Assembly: GCA_003508835.1 (NCBI GenBank)
Contig: PUFA01000092.1
Location: 4,402,001 to 4,466,000, forward strand
Direction of reading: 5' to 3'
Length of the DNA stretch: 64,000 nt
Source of the DNA: Eonycteris spelaea
Taxonomy: Eukaryota > Chordata > Mammalia > Chiroptera > Pteropodidae
Shown: positions 35,037 through 46,134 of the stretch, one piece after another
Layout of the letters: each line of letters begins with the position of its first letter
How positions within the stretch are numbered: the stretch's first letter is position 1
Made by a program: the position numbers and the translations under genes
The notes under the pieces: model-generated
Database searches by the model: none
Told to the model about the DNA's origin: nothing
Seen by the model: only the letters and a program-made list of their open reading frames with translations

Positions 35037-36419
35037 GACCACTCGTGTTTTCAGCAGCGCTGAGTGTCCCCCGTCTCACCACCAGGCCCTGCTCTCCTGA
35101 GGTCCTGACCAGTTGCCTAAGCATAGCAGGATCCTTCAAGAACAAAATCCAGGCCATTCTTCCTTACCCTGTGGAAGATTCTGCAGAAGTCTCTTACAGA
35201 GCCTTAGTCACAGAGGTGGCAGCAGTAACCCTGCGTCCTCAGGGAGGGAGGGTGTCATTGTTTTCCAGGTACAGACGAACAACCCATTAAGCACACAGCT
35301 AACAAGCATGGAAGGCCATGGTCAAAGGCATGGAACACCACTCTCCGGAGACTTCCTGTGTGATGCTGATACTCTGGGAGTCTGGGAGTGAGACCCCACG
35401 CTAACTTTTTCATTTTTTACCACTTTTGAAATTTTAAACACATTGTGTTTGTCTTTAGAACACAAAGTTCTTATTTTCTATTAACAAATGAGAATTAAAA
35501 TGTTTCACTAAGCTGTGCTGTTAGGTCCTCATTTCGATGAAATTATTTCTACTGCAACATTTAACTGGTTTATGCATTGACAATAATCAATACATTTGTG
35601 AATTGAGAATCATATCCTTCCATTTAAAGGAATCACCTACATATACGTTATGAGTTCATTAAATAAAGTAAGCGAAACCTGTAGCTGCACAATGTTACCA
35701 AAATACCATGCAGAATGCATTGTGTTTCTTTTATTAGCTGATATAATAATTAAATTCATGTGCTATAAAGTAATACAGAAAATCATTTCACTCCTTTCTG
35801 AATGAGAGTCATTTTTTCCATTTTACAAATAAAAATGGAAGAAAATGACTATATTTAAGACAAAGTGCTTTCAAACGAATCCCAAAGAAGAGAATTCTGA
35901 ATATGGCAGATTGTTGAAAATGTGAAGTTTTTCCCTGCCAGACCTTTCTTAAGCTCCAGCCCCCAGCCCTTTTATCTGATTCTGAAACTGCCTCAGACAT
36001 AATTGGGTTTCCTAAGACCTGTTTCTCTCACTGGACATCATTGTGAACAAAGAGGACCGAACTGGGAAAATAATTAATTTTAATGAGAGAGACACTGGGG
36101 AAGTCTGAGTGGCTTCCTCTGTTTTCTTTGATCTAAAATAATGAATGTTCATGCAGCAAATAGAGCAGAAGGGTTACAAACATCTAGTCCTAAACAGGGT
36201 GGCACCTTTAATACAATCTAATGAAATCTCCTTTGACAAACCATGTTCACAACTGGGTTTGCTCAACCATGACAGAACATCCTGGAGCTCTGTGTTTTTA
36301 ATCTTAGTTTGTACCAAGTTGTATAACATATGCTCCATTAAAGGTACATGAAGGATGGGCTCAGTTATTTCTATCTCTTCGGGTACCAGATGAAGAATTT
36401 TCTCCTTTAGGTGTTAGGG
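35037..36419. other. Unique sequence, nothing recognised
   Basis: 35060-35400 is GC-richer with overlapping short frames but no domain. 35400-36415 is AT-rich. No repeats named. Confidence 0.35.
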
Positions 36420-36598
36420 CTTATATTTTCTTTTATCTTTCTCAACTTTTGTATAAAGACTCTCTTACCTGTATTTTCTCCTGACTGTGAACTCCCTAAG
36501 GTGCATACATTACCATGTTTGACATTGAACCCTAGCATCTCTCACGGCAATGGTGCACATGGGCTCAGTAAACCTTTATTGAAATGAATGAATGACTA
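36420..36598 (+). mobile_element. L2 LINE 3' end
   Basis: 'CTGACTGTGAACTCCCTAAG', 'GGGCTCAGTAAACCTTTATT' and terminal 'GAAATGAATGAATGAC' match the L2 3' tail. Confidence 0.75.
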
Positions 36599-36672
36599 AA
36601 TCACTAGTAAGACCACCACTGAAATGAAGCCACTGTTTACATTTTGCTTTCTTTCTTTCTAGTCTTTTATTA

Positions 36673-36977
36673 TTTTAATTTAATTTAATTTTATTTTATT
36701 TTATTCTATTCTATCCTATTCTATTCTATTCTATATTTTATTATTTTATTTTATTTATTTTATTTTATTTTATTTTAGGCTAGGCAATCCTTGGTTGACC
36801 TCATAGATTGCAACGACCTTGTCAGCTTACAGTCCCTTATTTTTTAATTTATTTTTTACACCTACAGCACCTGGTCTTCCTAGGTGATCTCCCATCCAAG
36901 CACTAACTAGGCCCAACCCTGCTTAGCTTCCGAGATCAGATGGGATCGGGCTTGTTTGGGGTAGCATGGCTGTAGAC
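36673..36977 (-). mobile_element. 5S rRNA-derived SINE
   Basis: On the minus strand the element starts with a nearly full 5S rRNA head (36977-36859). It continues with about 80 bases unrelated to 5S (including GGACTGTAAGCTGACAAGG) and ends in a tail of AAAAT/AGAAT pentamers (36778-36673). It is flanked by a 14-base duplication (36655-36668 and 36979-36992; 13 of 14 identical), which on the minus strand begins AAAA, as L1-endonuclease targets do. This is the structure of a retroposed SINE with an internal 5S-type polymerase III promoter. Such SINEs are known from fruit bats (MEG-RS/MEG-RL). An isolated retroposed 5S pseudogene is the alternative. Confidence 0.8.
36859..36977 (-). pseudogene. 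5S rRNA-like head of the SINE
   Basis: About 119 nt, close to full-length 5S. It begins GTCTACAGCCATGCTACCCC, with recognisable box A (AAGCTAAGCAGGGTTGGG), intermediate element and box C (GCTTGGATGGGAGATCACC), and ends GGTGCTGTAGG. A number of differences from the vertebrate 5S sequence fall outside the promoter boxes, for example near the start and in the last 25 nt. It is not flanked by 5S gene spacer, so it is not a functional 5S gene. Confidence 0.85.
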
Positions 36978-37019
36978 TCTTTCTATTCTTTTATGAATAT
37001 TTGTAGTAGCTAGGAAAGT

Positions 37020-37370
37020 AATAACATTCAAGAGGAACAAACAAACCCTGGCATCTTAGTGGCTCAAAAATATTTTTCTGGGTAAATGAAAATGCCACTG
37101 TGAGCCACGTGGCTCTCAAAGGTAGCTTTCCTCCAAGTTGTGACTCAGGGACCCAGGATGCTTCCATCTTACAGCACTGTCACTTCAACACATGATTTCC
37201 AAGGTTGCTGCCAAAGGGAAAGAGAAAGATGGAAGAGGAAGTCCCACTTTCAATTGTCTTAGTGAAGAAATAACACACTTCTTCCCGTTGTGTTATCTTG
37301 GCCCGACTGGCCACCTGGCCTCCACCAAACTGTCAGGGCAGTTGAAAATGTAGTCATTCCATGCTGAATA
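37020..37370. mobile_element. Ancient interspersed repeat, unnamed
   Basis: 'ACAAACCCTGGCATCTTAGTGG', 'CTCAGGGACCCAGGATGC', 'CAAAGGGAAAGAGAAAGATG' and 'GGCCACCTGGCCTCCACC' follow a widespread mammalian repeat that I recognise by pattern but cannot name. Confidence 0.4.
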
Positions 37371-37439
37371 TTCTAAGAGTGAATATGCCTCTGCACCGTC
37401 GTTTCTGTACAGTAGTCAATCATGTGACTGTGTCATAAT

Positions 37440-37622
37440 TATTTTAATCAATTCTTTTTTATTAAACATTATGGTAATTTTTCATTTTTGCATATTATAA
37501 ATATGATGTGATTTAAGGCAGAAAACCCCCAACGATTTGTGCACATTAATGGTTATTTCAGGATAAATCTCTAGAAATAAATTGCCTTTCCAAAAGAGAC
37601 TTTCTGATGTTTACAGTAGTAA
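37440..37622 (-). mobile_element. Old L1 fragment, antisense
   Basis: 'TATTATAAATATGATGTGAT', 'ATTTCAGGATAAATCTCTAG' and 'AAATAAATTGCCTTTCCAAA' match an antisense old-L1 3' region. Confidence 0.6.
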
Positions 37623-37623
37623 T

Positions 37624-37839
37624 AATCAACCAGGGGTGATTTAGCCACATTCCCTCAAGAACATCTGGAAATTAATAGAAACATTTTTGGTTGTCACAAC
37701 TGGAGTGAAGGGGTCTACTCATCTAGTGAGCAGAAGCCAGAGATGCTGCTAAACGTCCTACAATGCAGAGGACAGTGCCTGCATGATGAATAATTACCCA
37801 GCCCCAACTGGCAATATGGCTGAGGTTGAGAAACCTTGT
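37624..37839 (+). mobile_element. MER20 hAT MITE
   Basis: 'CAACCAGGGGTGATTTAGCC', 'CATTTTTGGTTGTCACAACT', 'GATGCTGCTAAACGTCCTAC', 'AATGCAGAGGACAGTGCC' and 'GAGGTTGAGAAACCTTG' reproduce MER20 from end to end, about 216 bp. MER20 copies have been reported as regulatory elements in the endometrium of placental mammals; whether this one is active is unknown. Confidence 0.9.
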
Positions 37840-37904
37840 TTTAAACCGCAAACATGTCCCCGTGTGAAATACATAAGCCTTTGTATGGTACCTCGTCATA
37901 GTGG

Positions 37905-38095
37905 TAACTGTTAACATTCTCATGGCACTTTACAGTTTAAAGGGATTTCATACATTTCATTTCATTTTTCTCTTTACCAAAGCCTTGAAGGTAGGCCAGA
38001 GAAAATAGTCGCCTGTTAACACCACTTTGGCCTGAGAATCCTAAGGTTAGAGAGGTTAAGGAATTTCTCTGTGCTCCCATGTGTACTGCGGTCTA
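37905..38095 (-). mobile_element. MIR SINE, antisense
   Basis: 'GGCACTTTACAGTTTAAAGG', 'TTGAAGGTAGGCCAGAG', 'TTAGAGAGGTTAAGGAATTT' match antisense MIR. Confidence 0.55.
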
Positions 38096-39538
38096 AAGCA
38101 GTTCTCTGACTCTGACTTGGGTGTGTTTCCCACAATGCCCAGCAGCTTACCTCAGCCAGTAGTTTTTTAGGTCCTTCCCTGTGCACATAGATGAGGTGAG
38201 GGTGACCTTGCTTAGAGAGAGAGAGAAAACCCTTTGCCCCTAGGTACAGAGTTGGGTGGGAAGGGAACCAAAGGAAAGAAAAAAGGAATAGAGACAAGAG
38301 AAGAAAATTTGCCCTATTTTAAAATATTTCTTAGGGACAGCTGTCTCCTTAGAAACTGGTTTCAGGGAATATCGAGAATTCCAGAAGATTGCATTTTCTT
38401 AAAAACCAAGGAGAAAGAAGAAAGAGTCAAGGTGTGTTTGAAACAGGCATCCTCGTGTGAAAACTGGTGAGCAGATAACCATCAGTCTAGAGTTTCCCAG
38501 ACTGTTGACAGGCCCTGCTGATTTTAAGGGGAGGTATCTGAGACTCGGGCATTGGGGTGGAAGCAGAGCAAAAAGGAAGGTCAAGCAGTTCTGGCCGCTA
38601 GTGCATTAGTGGCACCTGGAACTCATTTACATTACTTCCTAAAACCCTATCCAGTTGAACAAAAGCCTCTTTCATCATTTGGATTAGAAATGAATGCTCA
38701 AATAATCCTTTATGCCCTTTGCAATTTTGTACAACATGTTGATTGGGCCTCTCTGAACTTGCTAACAGTAAAAATAAAAACCCAATCATCTCACAGTCTT
38801 GAAACTGACTTTGCCTTAACCTAAATGAAATCCAACCAAATGTGCCTTTTGTGAATGACTGCTTATTGTTTAAATCTCATGGTGGAAATTATATTTCAGA
38901 TATTCATATTTTGTACAAATGGATTAGACTTTTATTCTTATTTTTATTGTTTCATTTAATTATTAAAGTTTAAGAATATAATAGTATTTGCATATCTATT
39001 TTTAACTTTACCTTCTCTTTATGGCAAGTAATCTTTATTTTCCACACAAAGCAGAAATCTATTCTTTAAAAAATTATTTTTACAATAAAATTAAGTAAAA
39101 CAGGGCCAATTTGAACAAAAACATTTAACAATAGCGTAGATAGCACACAGAGGTGGTAAAAATTCATGAAATTAAAGTTTGGAATGAATAGTGTCTGAGA
39201 AGAGCTGATTTAGCCACCTCGGAAGCTCGTTTTTAGGGTCCTCGAATCCAGTGCTACTTTCGTGGTCAAGGTGACAGAGCCCACTTCATTTCACTTGGGC
39301 TCTAAAACCCTGTGCCCAGCTGCCCACACCATGCTGATGTCCTCCTCATCCCACTAGGGCTCTGAGGCCCTAAGGTGAACTGCTGTTACCACCATCCCTC
39401 CACTTAAGATATGCTTGTCGTCTGCTGTGGCCTGACAGTCTGTTTCTGGTCACCATCGTGTATGGACCCACTCCTTACCCTGCTCAGGCTGCCCCAGCTC
39501 CCTCACCCCCACCCCAATGCACTGAGGCTACTTTACTC
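38096..39538. other. Unique sequence, nothing recognised
   Basis: No named repeat. Short frames of up to 93 codons on both strands lack domains. 39200-39530 is C/T-rich. Confidence 0.35.
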
Positions 39539-39539
39539 A

Positions 39540-39715
39540 GCCTTACCTAATGATATGCAAATTTTAATTTTGAAGGGTTTTGCCAAATTGCTATCCAGAG
39601 ATTTATATCCTACCACCAATGTAAGAGCACCTGTTTCTCTGACACCTTCCGCAATGCAGTGTGTTATCATACTTTTAGATCTTTGCTAATTTGAGGAACA
39701 AAAAGTTTTTCTTAT
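39540..39715 (-). mobile_element. Old L1 fragment, antisense
   Basis: 'TTTTGCCAAATTGCTATCCA', 'ACCACCAATGTAAGAGCACC' and 'GTTTCTCTGACACCTTCC' match the antisense old-L1 string that normally follows the segment at 37440-37622, so the two may be one insertion split by later DNA. Confidence 0.65.
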
Positions 39716-40090
39716 TTAGCTTAAACTGTGTTTGAGGAAAAGTAAAGTACTTCTACAAAACAATTAGAACTCACATTCTCATTAAAACCCAAAAGTATGA
39801 TCCCATTAGCGCTCTTAATTTTTAATAGTAAACACTGAACTTTGTGAAAGAATGAAATTTCTTTTCTTATATAATAGCATATTTTCCTCTGTTTAATAAC
39901 CAAATTGAGTTCCAGAAGCATATCGTTGGTCCCAGATATAATTAAGAGGAATAGCAAATTTTAATTTCAAATGGGACAAGAAAAATAACACATGAACAGT
40001 CTGTTTTGACTAGAGCAGTTGTCAAATCAATAATTAATGTTTGTATTTATGTCACTTTATCTAAAAAAAAGAAAGAAAGAAAGAAAGAAA

Positions 40091-40134
<44 letters not shown>

Positions 40135-41004
40135 GAAGATTGAATTCAGAAAGAAAAAAAGCACTGTCACGTGATCATAATGGAAGGGCTCGCTCATATG
40201 ATCTTGTGTCCTAAGGTTTTGGAGAAAGTCAGAATGCCACAATGTGCCCTTGATCTCAGAGCAGCTTCCAGCCTATATTTCATGATAACCGGTGGTGGTC
40301 TTTACAGAGCATTAACAGTTCATTAGAAGCAGCATCATTCACAGTGAAGCCCTTGCTACATGAGGCACCTAATGGGACCTCTGTTCCATTTGCACTTACC
40401 CAGTAAGTGGTACTAAAACATCTATTTATATTTCCCTGAAGATGGCTCTCGTGGCTGGATCAGAGCAGTCTGATGCAATTACCAGATCATTATTCCTCTT
40501 TTAGGGTGTGGTAGAGGTAGGCATGTGAATTGTAAGAACCTCTAGAAATAAAATGCAATATATTCCAAGGAACCATGCCACTTAAATTTAAAATTAACGG
40601 AATTTTAAAAAGAAAATCTTAAGGATGGCTTAAGTTTTGCAAAATTTCCTATATTTCACCAGATAACCAGAGATTGTCCAAGCCTATGCCTTTGGGGAAG
40701 AAAAAGGGCATATTCTGGCCCAATCCTGCATCTCAAACTCACTGTGTGTGTGACAGAAGATATTCTGGAATTTTATAAAAATTCTCTTGGCCTGCTTCAT
40801 GGGAAGAGGGCATTCAAAAGGTTAAATTAATGTCAGCTACACTGATGAGACAGAACCATTATCATAGCAACACCTCATTTACCCAGCATTATTGAGTAAA
40901 ACAAGGTTTCCTATATGAATAATTTTCAGGCTAACAGAGCATTTAGGATAACCAATGTGATTTTATTTTAAATATATTTGCTAATATTTTTTCTAATGTT
41001 ATAT
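39716..41004. other. Repeat-free block around an AAAG microsatellite
   Basis: Apart from the microsatellite, 40150-41000 has no recognised repeat. It carries TAAT cores and E-box-like CAGCTA/CATTTG sites and looks like conserved non-coding DNA. Conservation cannot be tested here. Confidence 0.35.
40063..40139 (+). repeat. (AAAG)n microsatellite
   Basis: About 18 AAAG units with one shortened unit (GAAG) near 40091-40094. The complementary frame gives a spurious Ser/Leu/Phe repeat. Confidence 0.95.
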
Positions 41005-41150
41005 TCCAAGGAACTTTAGAGCTAGAAAGTAGTGTAAAGGTTATCCAGTTTAAAATTCTCATTTTTTTAAGCAAGAAAACTGAGACAGAGTGAGGTCAAG
41101 AAATATATCCAAGGTCCCATGGTATTCTGTCTGGAGCAAACTGAGATAGG
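41005..41150. mobile_element. MIR3/L3-class ancient fragment
   Basis: 'AACTTTAGAGCTAGAAAGTA', 'CAAGAAAACTGAGACAGAG', 'AAGGTCCCATGG' follow the same mammal-wide pattern as 3872-4040. Confidence 0.45.
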
Positions 41151-41309
41151 AAGGTCATTACTAGTCATCATCAAGGAGGTTATAGCTTCATCCACCATGA
41201 TACAAGAAGTAGGGTTGCAGGGGTCACTGAGATTAATTATGGGAGGAGTCTGTCTGTAAGTGGCACAGTCAAGATTCAAGGAAGTGAGGTGGAGATAGTG
41301 TTGGAAGAC
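41151..41309. other. Short unique spacer
   Basis: Nothing recognised. Confidence 0.3.
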
Positions 41310-41620
41310 AGCATCATTTATTGGGAGAATTTCTGTTCATCTTTTAAACTTCAGTTTAAAGGTCACCTCCCTGTGAAACGTTTCCTGGCATCTCCTCCCT
41401 GTTTAAGAAAAAGTAGTTGTCCCACCGGTATATTCTCATACCCTTTATTCAAGGTCTATCCTAGCACATACCATTTTGTTTCATAAACGTGTGGCCTAGA
41501 GGAAAAAGCATTGTTGGATTCAATATGTGTGCCCTCAGCACACCCAGCATTGTCTGACATGTGGTAGATGCGAAAGATATATGAGTTGAGTAATTTAATA
41601 AATACAAGTGAATGACAAAC
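41310..41620 (+). mobile_element. L2 LINE 3' end
   Basis: 'AAAGGTCACCTCCCTGTGAA', 'TGGCATCTCCTCCCTGTTTA', 'AGCATTGTCTGACATGTGG' and the end 'TTGAGTAATTTAATAAATAC' follow the L2 3' UTR. Confidence 0.7.
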
Positions 41621-41849
41621 AAATGAAAAATAAACATAAACTGTGTCCTGATTTAGGGTCAGGTTATGAACAAGTGGTTGGCCAAAGATGAAAAGCCCAG
41701 GCTCCTGAGCTTTTCGAGGGGCTTTTGATTCTGGTCCACCTCTTACTCTCAGCTCAAACTACCAGAGAACTAAGATTATTAAATCACTAATCATAATACT
41801 TAGGGCAAGCAGCAACTGGATTCATTGATTCCCTAAAAAAATGATTGAT

Positions 41850-42120
41850 TCCTTTATTTTTTTCACCAAATATTTATTGAGGGTCTACCACGTGCCTGGT
41901 GCTGTTATAGATACTGTGAATGCAACAAAGTTCTCACTCTTGTGTCTTTTACACTCTAGTGGGACAAGACAAGAGATAGGTGGATATATAATACACTGTA
42001 AGATTGTAATGAGAATGATGAAGACACATAAAGCAAGGTAAAGGGCTTGAGAGGAAGGCGAGGAGCAACATTTTAGAGAGCCCAGCCAAGGAAAAACGTT
42101 TCTCAGGGGAGGTGACTCCT
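41850..42120 (-). mobile_element. L2 LINE 3' end, antisense
   Basis: 'CAAATATTTATTGAGGGTCT', 'ACCACGTGCCTGGTGCTGTT', 'TTTTACACTCTAGTGGGACA' is antisense L2. Confidence 0.75.
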
Positions 42121-42344
42121 GAGGAGAAACTTGTTCTGCCTCTTATATGTCAAACCTGCCAGCTTCTAAGATTCCAAGCTGATTTGGTCTACAAAGTTAT
42201 CTTCTGGATCCCCCGAGTCCTCTTTCTCAGAGGCATTTTACTGCTTGATCCAGCCCATTTGTAAGGTAGTGGTGATGGCCTCGGCTGTCAGGGCCTGAAA
42301 GCCGTCTTTTCTCCTAAATGTCTTCCATCAGGTATGACAGTTCC
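42121..42344. other. Short unique spacer
   Basis: Nothing recognised. Confidence 0.3.
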
Positions 42345-42600
42345 CTCTATAAAACAGATATTTATGAGAGCTCATCACATACCAGGAATTTGCCAGGCCT
42401 TTGAAATGCAGACAAAGCTGAGTTCGATTTGGCTGCAGCCCTCAGTGAACTTATAGGTTAGTGGGGATAGTAAATAAATAAGTGCAGAAAAGTGTGACAG
42501 GTGCCTTGAGAGCTAGAGGTCTATGGGGACAAAACCCAAAGCAGCTCCTGAATCTGGAGTATTTAGAGGAGGTGATACTGCGCTAAACCGTGAATGAGAA
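42345..42600 (-). mobile_element. L2 LINE 3' end, antisense
   Basis: 'CAGATATTTATGAGAGCTCA', 'GCCCTCAGTGAACTTATAGG', 'TTAGTGGGGATAGTAAATAA' is a second antisense L2 tail only 225 bases after the previous one, so two insertions or a duplication. Confidence 0.6.
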
Positions 42601-44341
42601 ATAGGTATTTTTCAAGCTGACAATGGCATAAACGAAATAGAGGTAACAGCAAGGGTGAAATTATATGCTCAGAGTGGAAGTCCTGTCTGGGCCTCAAATT
42701 TTTTGGTTTGACTCATTCACAGGCTGTGTCGTAGAGTAGAGGGACAGTAAGAGACATTAAGGAAACTGATCGGGTGAAGCAAGCAGCTGGAGGACTTGTT
42801 GGTTGTCTGTTACCAGAATCTTTGACCGGTTGATGAGGTTCTGGACCCGGACATGGCAAGAGAATGAAACAAAAATTATCATTATTAAGAATGTCAGTGC
42901 TGATGTAGGCATGATTGGACTAAGTCAACAAAACCCCATGCAGAAGGCTTTGTCTTCTTTACGCCTCTTCCTCACATCTCGGCTCCGAAAAGAATAGAAT
43001 GTCCGGGCTCCTGAGCTTCAGGTTACATGACATTACTTGGAATTATTATTAACCAACAAACGACTTCCCATTCTACCCCATCCATTAGGCAATGAATTTT
43101 ATTAAACTGAAAGATAGGAGTTTCCGAGACCAGTTTCACATCCTTGCTTTAATTTCTTGTTTGTCAATTCGTATCGATTTCCAATACTTCAGAAAGAGAT
43201 GGCTGCTGGGAAAAAAAAAAAAAAAAAAAAATACAGGGACACCTGTGATTCTCTATAGGATTTTCGATGAATATTTTTCAGCGACACATAATAAACTAGT
43301 TTCCTTTACTTACACAATGGATGGAAATGGGAATTTAAGATTCTAAGTATTGCTGCCCAATTCCCTGTCGTCTGTCTCCCCCTACTCAACCCTGCCTGTA
43401 TACTCCTCTGAAAGGCGGTTATATCTATGGTGAAAATTATTTTATATGTCAGAACAACAAAAAAGTGCAATTTTAAAAGCTCTGGAGTTATTTCAGAAGC
43501 AGTAGGCCCTTGAATGAATTTAGACTTGTCTCTGAGTTTTAAGCACAAATCAAATAATTCAATAAGGTAAATTAAGGAAGCCAGCAAATGTTAATCCATC
43601 TGTTTTATCGCCTACATTTTGAAATTAAGTGTGTAAAAGCTCTTACAGGATATGTTAGTGCTCCTTCCTGAGGGAAGTCACATGACCTCTCTACCTCCCA
43701 CAAATGCTCCTTTTTATATCAAAGATCCACTTGTTTGCTCTTAACAGCAAAGAGCACACTCCATCCTCCAAATGGCCACCGCACAAGCCCAGCATTTAAT
43801 AAGGACTAAAAAGCTGTATTAGCCAGTGATAATGCAAGGATCTTCATGAGCTGATGGAATTGAATTGTGTCAGAAAAACCACCACTGGGGTGTCATTTCT
43901 TAGATTGAGTTAGAGGCTATATTACAACCTCTTCCTATTCGGAAAAAAATCTGAAGCATTCGATATTTCCTATGATGAAGTTTCCTAAATAGACCCTTGA
44001 AGAAAATGAAGCACTTATTAACTGCCATGTACCAGCCATCAACCAAAGTTCTTCATCCAGCTCTTCACTGCCTAAGATCCACTCCACAAGCTACTGAAGG
44101 GCCTCGCCCCCTCCCAGATGTCAGGGCAGATGCCAGGATGGGATGTTTGAAAGTCGTCTGAGATGTAAGGGACATGCTCTCCGTTTTCATTGCTCATCCT
44201 TGGGCACTTTTCTTTTAGGCCTAAGGAAATGTGTCTGAGGTGTGGGCCATCCTGTGCTGGTGCTGCCAACCAGAGCTGGCACCTGCCTGAGTGGAGCAGA
44301 TGGGGTGGGAACAGGGGCCGTCTTGCCACCCATTACCCCAG
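42601..44341. other. Unique sequence, nothing recognised
   Basis: Contains an A21 run at 43211-43231. The block 43600-43960 is repeat-free and GC-moderate with CCAAAT, CACATGA and TAAT motifs. No exon recognised. Confidence 0.35.
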
Positions 44342-44485
44342 GGGTCTTCCGATTTAATTGTGTATCAGAATCACTTGGAGGGCCACTCCCAGAGTAGATC
44401 GAGTAGATTTGGGCTGGGCTTAAGAATTTTCACGTCTGACAAATTTCCAGGTGATGCTGATGCTGCTGGGACCACAGTCCTACAG
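44342..44485 (+). mobile_element. hAT-Charlie MITE, MER5A
   Basis: 'GTATCAGAATCACTTGGAGG', 'GGCTTAAGAATTTTCACGTC' and 'CCAGGTGATGCTGATGCTGC' are diagnostic MER5A, shortened in the middle. Confidence 0.85.
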
Positions 44486-44559
44486 CGGCCCTCAGATCCT
44501 CTCAAGAGGAGGCTCATGTGTATAGCACCCTGGTTTCTGTTTCTCTATCCCCTTGGGCA

Positions 44560-44885
44560 TCATTTTTTTTTCCTAATGCTTCCTCCTCACTGGCTGATTT
44601 TCTCACCACCCCCAACCCTAAACGCAGTCATTGTCACCTCTATGTCATGTCTTCTCCCCCTGTCAGAAGAGCCTCCTTTCTCTTTTCTGTCTCTTCATCT
44701 TCTTCCCATTCTCTAAAGCTCATAACAAATCTTGCCCGCTCTAACCAGTTCCAGCCCTCATTTTTTGTTCCTTTTCTTTATCTTCTGGTTTTTGTGGTCT
44801 GTGGCAATTCTCACTTGTTCTTAGACCGACTCATGGGTTTTTCTCTCTTCAACTATGCTGTAAGCCTCTTGTAGACAGGGATTAT
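44560..44885 (+). mobile_element. L2 LINE 3' fragment
   Basis: C/T-rich sense L2 ending with 'GCTGTAAGCCTCTTGTAGAC', the L2 'gtaagctccttgagggcagg' motif. Confidence 0.55.
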
Positions 44886-44904
44886 TCACAGCTAAGGTTG
44901 TAAC

Positions 44905-45090
44905 GATATTTAATGTACTGAATGTTTACTGTGTGTACGGCATTGTGCTAAGCATTTTACTTATGATAACCTGTGAGGTGCTATTATTTTCCCTCTTTCA
45001 CAAGTGAGAAAAGCTGAAGAGTAGAGAGAGTGCATAACCTGTTTAAAGTACTTGGTGGGGCCAGGATTCCGGCCCTTGCCACATCACTAC
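44905..45090 (-). mobile_element. MIR SINE, antisense
   Basis: 'TGTTTACTGTGTGTACGGCA', 'GTGCTAAGCATTTTACTTAT', 'GAGGTGCTATTATTTTCCC' and 'GGGCCAGGATTCCGGCCC' match antisense MIR closely. Confidence 0.8.
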
Positions 45091-45239
45091 GCAGTTTGTG
45101 CGAGGGGCGCCTAGGGACCTCATGAAAAGCATTTGGCATGGCACCTGGCACAGAGCCTTGTGAGCCCTCCATGAGTGGCAGTTGGTCCCAGAAGACAGTG
45201 ACGACTCCCAAGTGAATACTGAGAGAGATGAGCAGACAC
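45091..45239. other. Short unique spacer
   Basis: Nothing recognised beyond the end of the MIR. Confidence 0.3.
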
Positions 45240-46134
45240 ACAGCCTGACTCTTTTGGTGATTATTTTACTTCAATCAATGCCTTTTGCGTTGTCCTGAGC
45301 ACGCAGAGATGATGTTTTTAGATTAGGCATGCAGAGTTGCTTTACAAATAGCTCAGTTGCCTTTGCACTGCACGAGTCGCCTTCTATTATTCTTTTCATG
45401 GATAATGGCCCATATTTGAATGGGCGGGATAGATTTGTGAGTCATCATGCTCACCAAACAATCTTTATGCTGTAAGATTTGCCACTCATTTGGCCCCTTA
45501 ATAACCCTGGACTTAGCACAACAGGGCATGCAACATATACCAATTGCCAGATATGAAAACAGAAAATAAAATATAATGCAGAGATACATACTTATGACCA
45601 TTTTCATTGCGGCGTCTTTAAAACTTAAGCTAATAATGGCAAGACAAAGCACTGATGTCACTATAAAAACATTTGATTTGCAAATTCTATAATATAGCAG
45701 TTATTGTATTGCTGTTCTTTTTCTCAAAACCAAAAAATTTTTTCTGTCGAATCTCTTAATTCTTCTCAAATGAATATATTTATCAGTGAACTGAAAGCAC
45801 AGAATATTATTTAGATAGGTAGCCTTTTTTAGTATAAGAAGCCCTAATATTTGTAGTTTCAAAGAATGACACACATAATTTATCACACATCAAAATCCTG
45901 ACTACACTGTGGTGTCACACTTGTCAATATACTAATTATTACTTACAGGGTTTCTACTTACCTAACTTAGACTTTTTCCCCTTTAAGCACTAAAGTATAT
46001 GCTTCCATGTACTCTTGTTTCTCTCTGCCTGAAATATAGAAAATAATCTCACAAGGAGACACACTTAACTCAAAACCCTGAAGAAGCCATTTCAATAGGT
46101 ATTGCTTTGCTGCTAGCATGAGCACCAATATGCT
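45240..46134. other. Repeat-free block, possible conserved element
   Basis: Nearly 900 bases with no repeat. It contains an inverted repeat around CCCATATTTGAATGGG (45411-45426), an AP-1-like TGAGTCATC at about 45438 and several TAATTA/AATTATTA sites. It looks like developmental regulatory DNA, by inference only. Confidence 0.35.

Noticed and set aside
36859..36977. Functional 5S rRNA gene
   Set aside because: It is followed by an unrelated body, an A-rich tail and a target duplication, and it differs from 5S at many positions, so it is a retroposon head.
44291..44716. 141-codon plus-strand reading frame
   Set aside because: It spans a MER5A copy and a sense L2 fragment, so it is open by chance.
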